A DNA stretch of 64,000 bases from CBDBKL01 sp965116215 (GCA_965116215.1 OZ220494.1:372001-436000), one strand, 5' to 3'; positions 1-8,914 are shown, counted from the first letter of the stretch. Numbers and translations: made by a program. The notes: generated by a model not told the origin, from the sequence alone.

Positions 1-2
1 AT

Positions 3-137
3 AACAATTCTTATTCTAAGAACAATGTAGATACTCTATATTCAATTTTTATTCAAAATCCACAAGTTAAAATCAACCAAGTGAACAGTGAGGGTGACAC
101 ACTTTTACATCTGGCTTCAGCAAGATCTCTTACTTAA
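3..137 (+). CDS. C-terminal end of an ankyrin-repeat protein (partial)
   Basis: An open frame enters from the left edge and stops at TAA 135-137, giving 44 residues. The residues INQVNSEGDTLLHLA match the core of an ankyrin repeat (typically D-x-x-G-x-T-x-L-H-x-A). The protein is cut by the window edge, so its length and N-terminus are unknown. Ankyrin repeats bind other proteins. Nothing here shows the partner. Confidence 0.6.
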   Translation, partial: NNSYSKNNVDTLYSIFIQNPQVKINQVNSEGDTLLHLASARSLT

Positions 138-271
138 CCTTTTTAAGTTGCTTTTAAGCAGGATTTGAGGGTTTTTCTCTTTCTTAGTTGATGTTTACAG
201 TGGTTTTAGTTAAACATGATTCGGCGACTTTCAGAACTCAAGATGCTATTCCTATGAGTCAAGGAGCTGAT

Positions 272-1579
272 GTGAAATTAGACAGAAGGTCATTTTTAAA
301 GTCTATATGTAGAGCCAAGAGTGTCTTATTTTTTATTGTTTGCTTCTCTGCTCTCTTATCGTACGGGGTTGATGAAAGGGATTATAGAAATTTAAGCTCA
401 TCTGTTGCCATTGTCTATAATGATAAAACCATTATCTCTGGAACTGGTTTTTTTATAACAAAAAACTTATTGGTTACAAATTATCATGTGGTTGAGGAAT
501 TAGCTCATGTGACTGATCAATCCATGTATGCGAAAATTATAACCCAAAGAAAAATGAAGGATCTCGGAAAAGTTTTGGCTGTTGATATCCAGAATGATTT
601 GGCAATTATTAAGACACTAAGAAATGATTATACCCCCCTGACGCTGGGAAGTGATAGGGATATTATTAGAGGTGAGGGCAGTTTTATTATTGGTTATCCT
701 AGGTTTGATCCTACTCAACAGACGGAGGGTGTTAGATTTAAAGAACTACCTTTTCATACATACCCTGGTATAAAAGAGAGTATAAAAGTTGCTCTTTCTG
801 AAGGTTTTATTGGGATGCGTATAGGAAATGAGCAATTTTATACAACATCTCTTACGACAAAGGGTGCTAGTGGCTCACCTGTTTTTTCACAGGATTTAAA
901 AGTCATTGGAGTGGTTACAGCTTTAGCAGAATATACAAATCCTCAACAGACTGTTGTTATACCGATTCATAAGTTGAAAAATCTTATCGAGAGAAATAGA
1001 GAGTTTTTACAAAAAGAAGGTAGTGTTATTCATATATCTCCTGAGTTAGTGAAGAGACGTGCTCTTCATGCCGATATCAAAACAGCTAGGGATATATTTT
1101 TTCTGGGTCATTATTATTTAGGAAGAGGAACTGAAAAAGATTTTCAAAAGGCTCGTTATTGGTATGAGAAGGCCGCACAGCAGGGGCATAGTAGAGCTCA
1201 ATATGATCTGGCTTTAATGTATTATGAAGGACTGGGGGTTGAAGGGGACCTTCAAAAGGCTTGTTATTGGTATGAGAAGGCCGCACAGCAGGGGCACAAA
1301 TGGGCTCAATATAATTTGGCTTTAATGTATTATGAAGGACTAGGAGTTGGAAGAGATTTTCAAAAAGCTTTTAAATTGTTTGAAGCCGCAGCAGAGCAGG
1401 GTCATGTAAGGGCGCAATATAATCTGGCCATAATGTATTATCGTGGAGATAGGGGGGTTGAAAGAGATCTTAAAGAGGCTCGTTATTGGTTTGAGAAAGC
1501 CGCAGAGCAGGGGCATAAAAAGGCTCAATATAGTTTTGCTATAATGTATGCTAAAGGACAGGGTGTAAATTGTTTTTAA
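272..1579 (+). CDS. Secreted trypsin-like serine protease with C-terminal Sel1 repeats
   Basis: The 435-residue protein has a hydrophobic signal segment (about residues 15-32), a chymotrypsin/DegP-like domain and a Sel1 tail. The likely catalytic residues are H72 (TNYHVV), D109 (NDLAIIK) and S200 (GASGSP). Four Sel1 repeats of about 36-37 residues run from about residue 300 to the end. The last repeat is cut short after YAKGQGV. I chose the GTG at 272 because AAGGAG (261-266) lies five bases upstream. The resulting leader (MKLDRRSF...LLSYG) also closely resembles that of the Sel1 protein at 40856. An in-frame ATG at 188 would add 28 unlikely residues. The stop falls at the edge of a dispersed repeat, so the gene may have been shortened. 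Substrates are unknown; Sel1 repeats usually scaffold protein contacts. Confidence 0.8.
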   Translation: MKLDRRSFLKSICRAKSVLFFIVCFSALLSYGVDERDYRNLSSSVAIVYNDKTIISGTGFFITKNLLVTNYHVVEELAHVTDQSMYAKIITQRKMKDLGKVLAVDIQNDLAIIKTLRNDYTPLTLGSDRDIIRGEGSFIIGYPRFDPTQQTEGVRFKELPFHTYPGIKESIKVALSEGFIGMRIGNEQFYTTSLTTKGASGSPVFSQDLKVIGVVTALAEYTNPQQTVVIPIHKLKNLIERNREFLQKEGSVIHISPELVKRRALHADIKTARDIFFLGHYYLGRGTEKDFQKARYWYEKAAQQGHSRAQYDLALMYYEGLGVEGDLQKACYWYEKAAQQGHKWAQYNLALMYYEGLGVGRDFQKAFKLFEAAAEQGHVRAQYNLAIMYYRGDRGVERDLKEARYWFEKAAEQGHKKAQYSFAIMYAKGQGVNCF

Positions 1580-1660
1580 GGCTTCCAAAATCTCAGACAG
1601 CTCTAAGGTCTGCAGCTCATGGAAAAGCCTAAAGGCCTTGGTTGGAGAGGGCTTAATATA
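1578..1660 (-). repeat. Dispersed intergenic repeat, copy D
   Basis: The reverse complement of this stretch matches the repeat at 8099-8175 over about 75 bases. Shared blocks include CCAAGG, TTTAGgCTT, GAGCTG/GAGCCTGC and AGAGCTGTCTGAGATTTTGG. A small inverted repeat (CTCAGA-cagc-TCTAAG) lies near 1597-1612. It starts at the stop codon of the upstream Sel1 protease. Its function is unknown. Confidence 0.6.
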
Positions 1661-1745
1661 TTCAGAGATCGAACTTAATACATTGAAGAATAGAATAAAC
1701 TCACTCTGTGATTTGAAGAATAAACATCAAGGTGACAGCAATTTA

Positions 1746-2837
1746 TTATCTTTTATTTGGAATAAGACCTGATTTGAGAAAAACTTGTCCCAGACGTGCA
1801 AAAACCTTATCTGATCTGGAAAGAGAGTCATAGTTTTTAGTACAAGCAGTGATAATAATGTTTTTACTGCGCTGATTATGTTTCCAATTCACTATACCCA
1901 TATCACAAGCCCTTTTGTATTGGGTTCCTGTTTTATGTGCAAAATTTATTGTTCGAGGGAAATATTTTTTAATTCTTGTCTTTCCTGTTTGACACCTTTT
2001 CATAAGATTGAAAATTTCACTTGAAACTTTTTTCGATATAATTTGTCCATAAACTAGTTTTTCCAATAGCTGTGCATAGGAAGATAGAGTTGCATGATTT
2101 AAATAACTGAGATAATATTTTTTAAATGCTAGATTTAAGTCAGTTGTATAGAGTTGTGAACTACGAAGGTTCAGACGCTTTCTGAAGACTTCAATTTTTT
2201 GAGAAAAATGCTTAGCTGCTTTTATTTTAAAATAATCCATATTTGAAAGAGAAGATGCTTTTTTATGAATATAAGAATAAATTTGATGCCTGACTTCTAA
2301 TAAAGATGTTATTTCATAAAATCCTGCGGGAACTATAGATTGAAGTGTAGAATTAATGTTTTTAATACCTATCAGGTCAATGATTTTATCTGTTGCAGAA
2401 TTATCACTATATATCATCATTTGTTCTATTAAGAATTTCAAAGTGACAGTTGTTCCTGCAGGAATCCAATTGGTCTGTCCTGCTCCATCTCTATAGTCTT
2501 TAGTGTTAATTCGAATTTTCTGATTCCAATTCAGTTTCCCTAAGTGAATACTTTTCATAACTGCAATAAGAATTGGAAATTTAATCGATGAAGCTAAATA
2601 CCATGGTGTATCTGCATTGAATGAATAAACTTCTCCAGAAGATATGTCCTTAATATATATTCCCAACTCACCTTTAAAAGATTTAGAAATTTTAAGCACT
2701 TCTGTTTGTACCTTTTCTCTCCACTGCTTAGGACCTCGTTCAGTTTGTCTTACTGATTTTTCTTTTGAGAAAAAGTCAAAAAAAGACTCTGTATGGAGTG
2801 GATAAATGAATAAGTAGAGAAATATAAAGAATTTCAT
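1746..2837 (-). CDS. Exported serine hydrolase of the class A beta-lactamase fold
   Basis: The 363-residue protein has a signal peptide (about 1-18) and the three hallmark motifs of serine beta-lactamases and related PBPs. These are SxxK at S83-K86 (SSIK), SDN at 144-146 and KTGT at 302-305. The omega-loop ExxLN of true class A enzymes is not present: E181 lies at about the right distance but is followed by VRHQ. There is an insertion of about 60-70 residues between SDN and KTGT. Resistance activity is therefore uncertain. A peptidoglycan or ester hydrolase role is equally possible. Its start overlaps the stop of the membrane acyltransferase gene by ATGA, so the two are probably co-translated. 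Confidence 0.75.
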   Translation of the reverse strand: MKFFIFLYLFIYPLHTESFFDFFSKEKSVRQTERGPKQWREKVQTEVLKISKSFKGELGIYIKDISSGEVYSFNADTPWYLASSIKFPILIAVMKSIHLGKLNWNQKIRINTKDYRDGAGQTNWIPAGTTVTLKFLIEQMMIYSDNSATDKIIDLIGIKNINSTLQSIVPAGFYEITSLLEVRHQIYSYIHKKASSLSNMDYFKIKAAKHFSQKIEVFRKRLNLRSSQLYTTDLNLAFKKYYLSYLNHATLSSYAQLLEKLVYGQIISKKVSSEIFNLMKRCQTGKTRIKKYFPRTINFAHKTGTQYKRACDMGIVNWKHNQRSKNIIITACTKNYDSLSRSDKVFARLGQVFLKSGLIPNKR

Positions 2838-3967
2838 TTTCTATCTTTTCTTTTACATAACATATAAGAAATGGTTGAACAAGAGATAAGAAGCAGGAGT
2901 GTTAACCATAATGCTGCTTCATATGTTGTATTTCTTCGTAGATCAAAGATCCAGCGATAGAATACAAAGATAACTATGATGTGATATGAAAATGAAAATA
3001 ATGGAGTTCTTCCTATATAGGTAAAAGGCAAAAATAATTTGGATAAATAGTTTCTAGCAAACAGTAAAAGACTGAGTATGCCAAATGCTCCTCCTAAACT
3101 AAAGCTCATAAAATGAGCCATTGGAGGATGTTTCCCATTATTTCTTGCAATAGCTTGTAGAAATTGATCTGTATTTTCTCCAGAAATATAATAAAAAAAT
3201 CCAAAAAAGCAGAGAGAAAGAAGTAAAAGAATTGCGGATAAATAATTTTGACCACGATTTCTATCTTTAAATGATTGAAGAGTATCTCCTAGTAGCAAAC
3301 CCATACAGACAATCGCCCCTCTTTGGAATTGTCCAAAAGTGTAATAACCTTTATGTTCAACTAAAATAGCTTTCAAAGATGTGTATGAGCCCCAATCTGA
3401 TTGAGTCAGTGAAGTACCAATAAATCCAAATAATAATATGACTAAAAACTTAAATGGTGTGGATAGTCCTCTCCAGAAAGGCAGAAAGAAAGGGATCCAC
3501 ATTAAGCAGATTGCGTAAAATCCTAGAACTTCCACAAAGTCGGGGAATTTTTTAAATAATAATGTATCAATGATAACCTGTTCAGGATAAATTTGAAACA
3601 TTTGAACAAAGGTAAGAACTTTATACCAGAAAAGTATTTCTAATCCTCGGATTAGAAGTTTTTTTCTTTTTTTAGGCCATTTTGGCGTTTCAATAGTATT
3701 TGCAAAAAAAAGAGAAAGTGACATTCCAAAAATCATTATGAATAAAGATGATGAAAATTTTGTGATTAAATGTATTGGGACAATTCCCCATTGAGGCATC
3801 ATTTGAAAAGAGAGTAAACCCTTCACACAATGAGATAGAAACATTAGGCTGATAGCAATACCTCGGGCCATATCAATAGTTTCAATTCGAGTATTTCTAA
3901 TACGATGTGTTGATGGAGTTTTTAAACTTTCAGGATAGCCTAACTCCCAATATTTGACTTGACCCAT
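2834..3967 (-). CDS. Multi-pass membrane acyltransferase-like protein (HGSNAT/DUF1624 type)
   Basis: This 377-residue integral membrane protein has about ten hydrophobic segments. Near its N-terminus it has ETIDMARGIAISLMFLSH, the D-x-x-R-G-x-x-x-x-x-M-x-x-x-H signature of heparan-alpha-glucosaminide N-acetyltransferase-like and related acyltransferases, which move acyl groups across a membrane to sugars. The acceptor is not identifiable. The four-base overlap with the downstream periplasmic beta-lactamase-fold gene suggests a shared envelope role, perhaps glycan or peptidoglycan modification. The family call rests on the N-terminal motif and topology. Confidence 0.6.
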   Translation of the reverse strand: MGQVKYWELGYPESLKTPSTHRIRNTRIETIDMARGIAISLMFLSHCVKGLLSFQMMPQWGIVPIHLITKFSSSLFIMIFGMSLSLFFANTIETPKWPKKRKKLLIRGLEILFWYKVLTFVQMFQIYPEQVIIDTLLFKKFPDFVEVLGFYAICLMWIPFFLPFWRGLSTPFKFLVILLFGFIGTSLTQSDWGSYTSLKAILVEHKGYYTFGQFQRGAIVCMGLLLGDTLQSFKDRNRGQNYLSAILLLLSLCFFGFFYYISGENTDQFLQAIARNNGKHPPMAHFMSFSLGGAFGILSLLLFARNYLSKLFLPFTYIGRTPLFSFSYHIIVIFVFYRWIFDLRRNTTYEAALWLTLLLLISCSTISYMLCKRKDRK

Positions 3968-4033
3968 GTAAATAGTATCGGAGAATTAAAGTTAAGAATG
4001 TATAATGAGGCTCAGACTTTTATCTAGATTTTT

Positions 4034-6274
4034 CTAGAATAAGTTTTTCGTCTTATCATTAAATAAAAATGAAATGTTGAATGCATAATTCAACTTCTTG
4101 GAGTTTTCGGGTTCTCGATTTTGTAAAGCAAAACTTATGACCCAACAATCACCTGGGGGATATAAATCTAACCTTGATTCGTAAGAACTCCACTTTTTAT
4201 GAGATAGAGAATAGACACTTCCTGAACTCAATTTGGCGTACTTCAGAACAATTCCTAAATCAAAACCTAAATCTTCTGAAATATTTTTTTTTGTAACAGT
4301 ATTATCGGAGTTAATTGTAAATGAGCGAGAATAAGTTAATTGTAGGTAATTACCTTTTTGGTCTACACTTTTTAATCTTGAAGCTAAACTTGTTGTTTTT
4401 TGGTATGGAAAATAACTAAATAGTGTATTTGTTTCTAAATAAGGAAGACGCAGGTTTAATAGAGCTGAAAGCTCAGACCATGGTTGACGCAATGGATTTT
4501 GTGATAGAGATTCATAGTAATCAAAGGATTGCCAGATCTTCAGACTGGTGATCTCTCTGTAGAGAGGAACGTCATTCACCCATTCTTTTTTTACTAATCG
4601 GTTTGTAAGAGAAAATGTAAAAACATTTTTTTCGGTCAAGCGATCATGATAGTCAAATTGAATAAGATCATTATCTGTAATTGGAGATCTGGATCTAAAA
4701 AATTCTTGAAAATCTTTTTTTGGAAAGAAAGGATGTGAAGGAAGTTTGATCCAAGGCAAAGATGTATGAGTAATTTCAGGCTCTATTTCATGACGATAAC
4801 GAGGTTTAATTTTAGAATTTTCTCCGTAAATTTTAGAAAAGCGAGTTCGTATAGAAGTGTGAGTTCTTAAAAGCCTTCGTTCAACAGAACGGTCATCACT
4901 GGTATTAAACCAATACCGTGTTTCTCTATAAGTTATTTTGGGATACATTTCTATATATGGACCAATATGAAAAGGAAGTGAAAGGCTTGGGAGAAAATCT
5001 AGTCGCTGACCTGCCCGGATTAAGTCTACATCTGGGTTAAATACTCCGTCTTGAGGTATCCATGATCCTATATCATTTCGATTATCATAAGGTAAATCAC
5101 GTAAAAAGTTTGTATATTTGAGATCAAACTCCCATCTTAGAGGCGAGCTACCAATTTTCTGTGGCATGATTAAATAAGTGATTTCAGGTAATTTATGAAC
5201 TTCATTAACAGTTCCTGAGCTATCAGGACCTTTAAGAAGATTTAAAAAATAAATTGCTTCTGTATTGATAAATATATTTTTAAAACTTTTTGAGAAAGAA
5301 ATTTTATTTTCTAATGCAGGATCACCCCATCCTTTAGCTTCATTTGGGAAATCAAGCGGATAGAGCACATCACTGTTGATATTTAAAGATACATTATGAT
5401 TAATATTTTTTGATAATTCATATTGATGATTATAATCAATATGCCAGCGGTTTTTTTCTGTTAAGATATTTAATTCTTCAGGGTTATAAATTTTATCTTT
5501 TAAATAAATCAGATTTAATTCACCTCGACTTTTTTGAGAGAGTATATATCTATAATTTAATAACCCTTTCAATCCCCTCTGAGAATAGTGCTTAAGTGTC
5601 CAAGTTGTGTCTTGGTAGGGACTCATAGCCCAGAAAAAACTTTCAGAAATAATAAATCCATCATCACCTCCATAACCTAATGTAGGGAATAAGAGTCCTG
5701 TATGTCTTTTGGTATTTGATGGAATCGCTAAAAAGGGGAGCCAGAATATAGGAATTTTCCCTAGTTTAAAAAAAACATTTTTTATAATAATATAGCCTTG
5801 TTTTTTTGCTTTGATATGGGACCCTGTAAATTGCCATGCAGGAGGACAGGTGGTGCATGATGTATAATTACCTTCAGTAATCTCATATGTATCTACTCCA
5901 TTTTTTTTTAAAAGTTTCCCTGAAAAGAGAGTTTGTCCCATTTGAAGAAAGCCATTTTCAATGATACCTGTATCATTTTTATAATTAATAATGACTTTTT
6001 CACTTATAATTTGCGAATCTGAAGAGGTGAGTACAACATGACCTTTGGCCTCTATTGTTTTTGTATTTCTATCAATTTTCATTTTTTCAGCTAGAAGGTC
6101 ATATTTTTTATATATAACATGGACATTTCCTTCTAAGTGAATGAGATTTTTATCTAGATCTTTTTCTAAATGATCTGCATTTATTATCAATTCATCAATG
6201 TTTTGTCGTTGTGAATAAGAGGGGTATGGATGGAGGAAAAGAAAGATGTAGATGAAAAATTGTAGACCATTCAT
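4034..6274 (-). CDS. lptD: LPS-assembly outer membrane protein LptD
   Basis: The 746-residue protein has a signal peptide (about 1-21). An OstA/LptA-like jellyroll (about 25-130, with repeated LxGNVHVxY/AKGHVVLTS strands) follows, then a long beta-barrel domain rich in alternating Tyr/Trp/Arg strands. The SCTTCPPAW motif near residue 140 matches the conserved Cys/Trp region at the start of the LptD barrel. LptD receives LPS from the periplasmic bridge and inserts it in the outer leaflet. This supports a Gram-negative envelope with LPS. The length is close to the usual 750-800 residues. It is transcribed away from rsmI. The gap upstream holds a decayed Sel1 fragment. Confidence 0.85.
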   Translation of the reverse strand: MNGLQFFIYIFLFLHPYPSYSQRQNIDELIINADHLEKDLDKNLIHLEGNVHVIYKKYDLLAEKMKIDRNTKTIEAKGHVVLTSSDSQIISEKVIINYKNDTGIIENGFLQMGQTLFSGKLLKKNGVDTYEITEGNYTSCTTCPPAWQFTGSHIKAKKQGYIIIKNVFFKLGKIPIFWLPFLAIPSNTKRHTGLLFPTLGYGGDDGFIISESFFWAMSPYQDTTWTLKHYSQRGLKGLLNYRYILSQKSRGELNLIYLKDKIYNPEELNILTEKNRWHIDYNHQYELSKNINHNVSLNINSDVLYPLDFPNEAKGWGDPALENKISFSKSFKNIFINTEAIYFLNLLKGPDSSGTVNEVHKLPEITYLIMPQKIGSSPLRWEFDLKYTNFLRDLPYDNRNDIGSWIPQDGVFNPDVDLIRAGQRLDFLPSLSLPFHIGPYIEMYPKITYRETRYWFNTSDDRSVERRLLRTHTSIRTRFSKIYGENSKIKPRYRHEIEPEITHTSLPWIKLPSHPFFPKKDFQEFFRSRSPITDNDLIQFDYHDRLTEKNVFTFSLTNRLVKKEWVNDVPLYREITSLKIWQSFDYYESLSQNPLRQPWSELSALLNLRLPYLETNTLFSYFPYQKTTSLASRLKSVDQKGNYLQLTYSRSFTINSDNTVTKKNISEDLGFDLGIVLKYAKLSSGSVYSLSHKKWSSYESRLDLYPPGDCWVISFALQNREPENSKKLNYAFNISFLFNDKTKNLF

Positions 6275-6326
6275 TGTTTAAAAATAAAGTACTTCCTTAC
6301 TTGAATCAAAGAATCTATAAAATCTA

Positions 6327-6405
6327 GCTTTTAAATTGTTTGAAGCAGCAGAAAAACAAGGCCTCCCATAAGCTCAATATCATCTTGCTAAAGTATATTA
6401 TTGTC
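6327..6405 (+). pseudogene. Decayed Sel1-repeat fragment
   Basis: The frame from 6327 reads AFKLFEAAEKQGLP, stop, AQYHLAKVYY. This lines up with AFKLFEAAAEQG...AQYNLAIMYY in the Sel1 protease at 272-1579, and the DNA is visibly similar. It has an in-frame TAA, no start and only one repeat. It is a remnant left between lptD and rsmI. Confidence 0.65.
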
Positions 6406-6523
6406 GAGAGATTGTCCGTAAAAGTTTTCCAAAGGTTTTTAGATGTTTTTTAAAAATACAATATGATTATTTATCTACGCTTTGCGTCGATTTTTTGGAT
6501 TGAAAGAGAGTGAATAAAGATTT

Positions 6524-7388
6524 TCACCACATTGTATTTTTATTTGTTTTTAAAGAGAGTATTTTTTTATAGATAGTTTTTCTGGTCATATTAGTTTCTT
6601 TTTTTAATTTGAGTAGGATATTTTTTATAGAGACTCCATTTTGTATATCCTTCTGAATTTTAGATTCAAGTGTATTATCTGAGAGATTTTGTTTTTTCTT
6701 GCTGAGGAGAAATAATAATAGTGAATTCTCCTCGAGGAGGATGACTTATAAAATGTAATCTTAATTTTTGTACGGAATCAAATAAAATATCCTCATATGG
6801 CTTTGTCAGCTCTCTACAAATAAGTAGTTTTCTATTGCTTCCATATAGAAAACTAATTTCATCTAATGTTGGAATAAGTTTATGGGGAGTTTGAAAGAAA
6901 ACAATTTGGATATTGCTGTTGATATATCTTTTAAGGATATCAATTCGTTTTATTTTTTTATGAGGCAAGAAGCCCAGAAAGATATGTTTTGAACTTCCAA
7001 ATGGGGACAGAGCAAGAGATGCACTTAAGCTACTTGGACCAGGAATAACTTGTAGGGGAATTTTCTCCTTATAGGCTAAGTGTATAAGATGATATCCTGG
7101 ATCGCTAATTTGAGGTGTTCCCGCATCTGAAACTATTGCTATTTGTAGTCCTTCTTTAGCTTGAGATATGAGTTTGTTTGATAATTTGATTTCGTTATGT
7201 TCATGGTAAGAAATAATTTTTTGAGGATGTAGATTGAGTTTTGAACAGAGAGATTTAAACACTCGTGTGTCTTCAGCAGCTATAATATCAACTGTATTAA
7301 TAGTTTGTTGGACTCTTTGAGAAATATCTTCTAAGTTTCCTATAGGGAGGGCTACGATATAAATTTTACCCATAGATGTGTTTCCCAT
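6524..7388 (-). CDS. rsmI: 16S rRNA (cytidine-2'-O)-methyltransferase RsmI, apparent frameshift near the 3' end
   Basis: The uninterrupted frame runs 7388-6675 (237 aa). It carries the SAM-dependent tetrapyrrole/RsmI fold: YIVALPIGNLEDIS, AAEDTR, SDAGTPQISDPG, IPGPSS and GFLPHKK. It then stops at TAA 6675-6677. The next frame from about 6690 to TGA 6524 encodes NGVSIKNIL...MTRKTIYKKIL, which matches the C-terminal helical domain of RsmI. Removing one A from the GAAAAAAC run (about 6695) joins the frames and gives about 287 residues, the normal size (E. coli 286). This could be a sequencing indel, slippage at the homopolymer, or a real truncation. RsmI methylates C1402 of 16S rRNA. Confidence 0.8.
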
Positions 7389-7493
7389 ATTGAACTAGAC
7401 TAGATAAAAGAAAGAAATTAAAAGTCCCGACTTGAAGTTCATATAATTTATACTTTATCCTAAACTTAAGTAGACTGTCAAAGAGGGCAATAT

Positions 7494-7835
7494 ATGGAAG
7501 CTCAGGTTCAAAAGACAGGTGATATTTGTATCGTCGAATTAAAAGGAGATTTGAGTTTTAATTCGGCAGAACCATTTCGTTCTGTTTGTTTTAATAGATT
7601 TAAAGGAAAAAAAATTGTTTTTGATTTAAAAGAATTAAATTTTGTAGGTTCAAGTGGCATAAGAGATTTTATTGAAGTTCTTCGAGAATTTTCTCAAAGT
7701 AACGATGAAAAACCAAAGTTTTGTGGACTAAGTAGTGAGTTTAAAAAAGTATTTGAAGCGAACAAGATGGACACTTTAAATTTTTTTGAAACATCTCAAG
7801 ATGCTTGCTTATCCTTTAAGACAACATCAACTTAA
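7494..7835 (+). CDS. STAS-domain protein (anti-anti-sigma factor type)
   Basis: This 113-residue single STAS domain resembles SpoIIAA/RsbV. It has the strand-helix pattern VELKGDLSFNSAEPFR and the phospho-acceptor loop NFVGSSGIRDF. The usual DSSG is GSSG here, with S54 at the phosphorylation position. An SD (GAGGGC, 7482-7487) precedes the ATG. No cognate anti-sigma kinase is nearby, so the partner is unknown. Confidence 0.8.
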   Translation: MEAQVQKTGDICIVELKGDLSFNSAEPFRSVCFNRFKGKKIVFDLKELNFVGSSGIRDFIEVLREFSQSNDEKPKFCGLSSEFKKVFEANKMDTLNFFETSQDACLSFKTTST

Positions 7836-7868
7836 AACTAAGATATAGTGTTTTAGGCTTGATCGCAT

Positions 7869-7955
7869 CGAGCACTATCCAGCTAAGGCTTTTAGACTTC
7901 GCCATGAGCCTGCATTGGAAAAAGGCTTTTATTTTTTTCTTAAAGCGAGTTTTTT
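7869..7955 (+). repeat. Dispersed intergenic repeat, copy B
   Basis: This copy begins GAGCACTATCCAGCTAAGG and continues through TTTTAGACTTCG and GAGCCTGC. It then shares GGAAAAAGGCTTTTATTTTT with copy C at 45637-45711. Its first 45 bases match copy A at 8099. Confidence 0.65.
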
Positions 7956-8097
7956 GAAGCGCAATGCGTATCTTCTTCATAGGAAAGAGACGCTTTGCGC
8001 CCTTCAAAGCTGTGTGAGCTTTAAGGGGAAGATAAAAGTCTTTTTCCTAGAGAAGGGCGTATCTGCGAAAAGATAGTTTTTCTAACTCTGAGTGCAT

Positions 8098-8176
8098 TGA
8101 GCACTATCCAGCCAAGGTGTTTAGCCTTCGGCAGAGACGAGCCTGCGGACCTCAGAGCTGTCTGAGATTTTGGAAG
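8098..8176 (+). repeat. Dispersed intergenic repeat, copy A
   Basis: The head GAGCACTATCCAGCCAAGG is shared with copy B. The tail AGAGCTGTCTGAGATTTTGG is shared, in reverse complement, with copy D at 1578-1660. It contains the inverted repeat CTCAGA-gctg-TCTGAG (8151-8166). Confidence 0.65.
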
Positions 8177-8262
8177 TCTTCAGAAAAACTCTTTCTTTCA
8201 TTAACCTTCAATAAAAGGTCATAAATAAAATATAAAGTATATATTGCGATCTAGAAAAGATA

Positions 8263-8862
8263 TTAAATTTGTTGCTTCACTGAGATAAAGGGGTTGTCTT
8301 TGAAGTAAAATCTGAGCAGCCAATGAGCTGAGTCTTTATGCTGAGGAAGACCGATGCGACTGTCTGTTTCTATTTCTTCAGAAGATGCTCCCTGGGCTAT
8401 GTAGATTTTTTCTTTGGGATCAAGTTTTTTTGCATTCAATGATATGGTGATATTAAGAGCTTGGCAAAGTTTTCCAGGGCCAGAGCACAAATCTGTTAGC
8501 TTTTCTTTTTTACGGTTTTTTTTCATTTCTTTAATTCCTTCGATGGGCTCTAAGGCTCGTATAAGAACAGCTTCAGGCTCTTTTGATGTCTTAGTTACAA
8601 TATTAAAGCAATAATACATTCCATAGGTAAAATAGACATAACTGTAACCACCAGGAAGATACATGGATTGATTTCTTTGAGTGTATAAATTGTTAAAACT
8701 ATGGCAGCAGGAATCATTAGAGCCTAGATAGGCTTCAGTTTCTATGATTTTCCCTATGAGCCATTGATCACTTTTTAATTTTCTAAGGAGATAACACCCA
8801 AGAAGCTTTTCAGCAACTTTTGTTGTTTCATTCATAAAAAAACTTTGTTTTAATGGTTTCAT
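8263..8862 (-). CDS. 3-methyladenine DNA glycosylase (AAG/MPG family)
   Basis: The 199-residue protein matches the AAG fold of alkylpurine DNA glycosylases. Features are LLGCYLLRK, IIETEAY (the catalytic Glu follows I-x-E-T-E), QRNQSMYLPGGYSYVYFTYGMYYCFNIV, AVLIRALEP and LCSGPGKLCQAL. It removes alkylated purines in base excision repair. The length is normal. It converges on the STAS gene across the repeat cluster. An alternative start at M9 is possible, because no strong SD is seen for M1. Confidence 0.85.
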   Translation of the reverse strand: MKPLKQSFFMNETTKVAEKLLGCYLLRKLKSDQWLIGKIIETEAYLGSNDSCCHSFNNLYTQRNQSMYLPGGYSYVYFTYGMYYCFNIVTKTSKEPEAVLIRALEPIEGIKEMKKNRKKEKLTDLCSGPGKLCQALNITISLNAKKLDPKEKIYIAQGASSEEIETDSRIGLPQHKDSAHWLLRFYFKDNPFISVKQQI

Positions 8863-8914
8863 TTTATAAGATCATTTTGAGATTATCTAAATATATCGAT
8901 TATAAAGATGAGAG

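Larger units (their letters stand above)
7836..8262. other. Gene-free gap filled by dispersed repeats
   Basis: These 427 bases lie between the convergent STAS and DNA glycosylase genes. I see no credible ORF. The gap holds two head-to-tail copies of the dispersed repeat (listed separately) and short hairpin-like GC-rich tracts between them, in contrast to the AT-rich surroundings. Confidence 0.6.

Noticed and set aside
1585..1770. Plus-strand frame reading ...GLIYSEIELNTLKNRINSLCDLKNK through repeat D
   Set aside because: No start codon with SD, it runs through the repeat and into the 3' end of the beta-lactamase-fold gene. It may be a fragment, but it cannot be supported as a gene.
7836..8262. 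Repeat cluster considered as a CRISPR array
   Set aside because: There are only two imperfect copies of about 80 bases, no regular spacers and no cas genes in the window.
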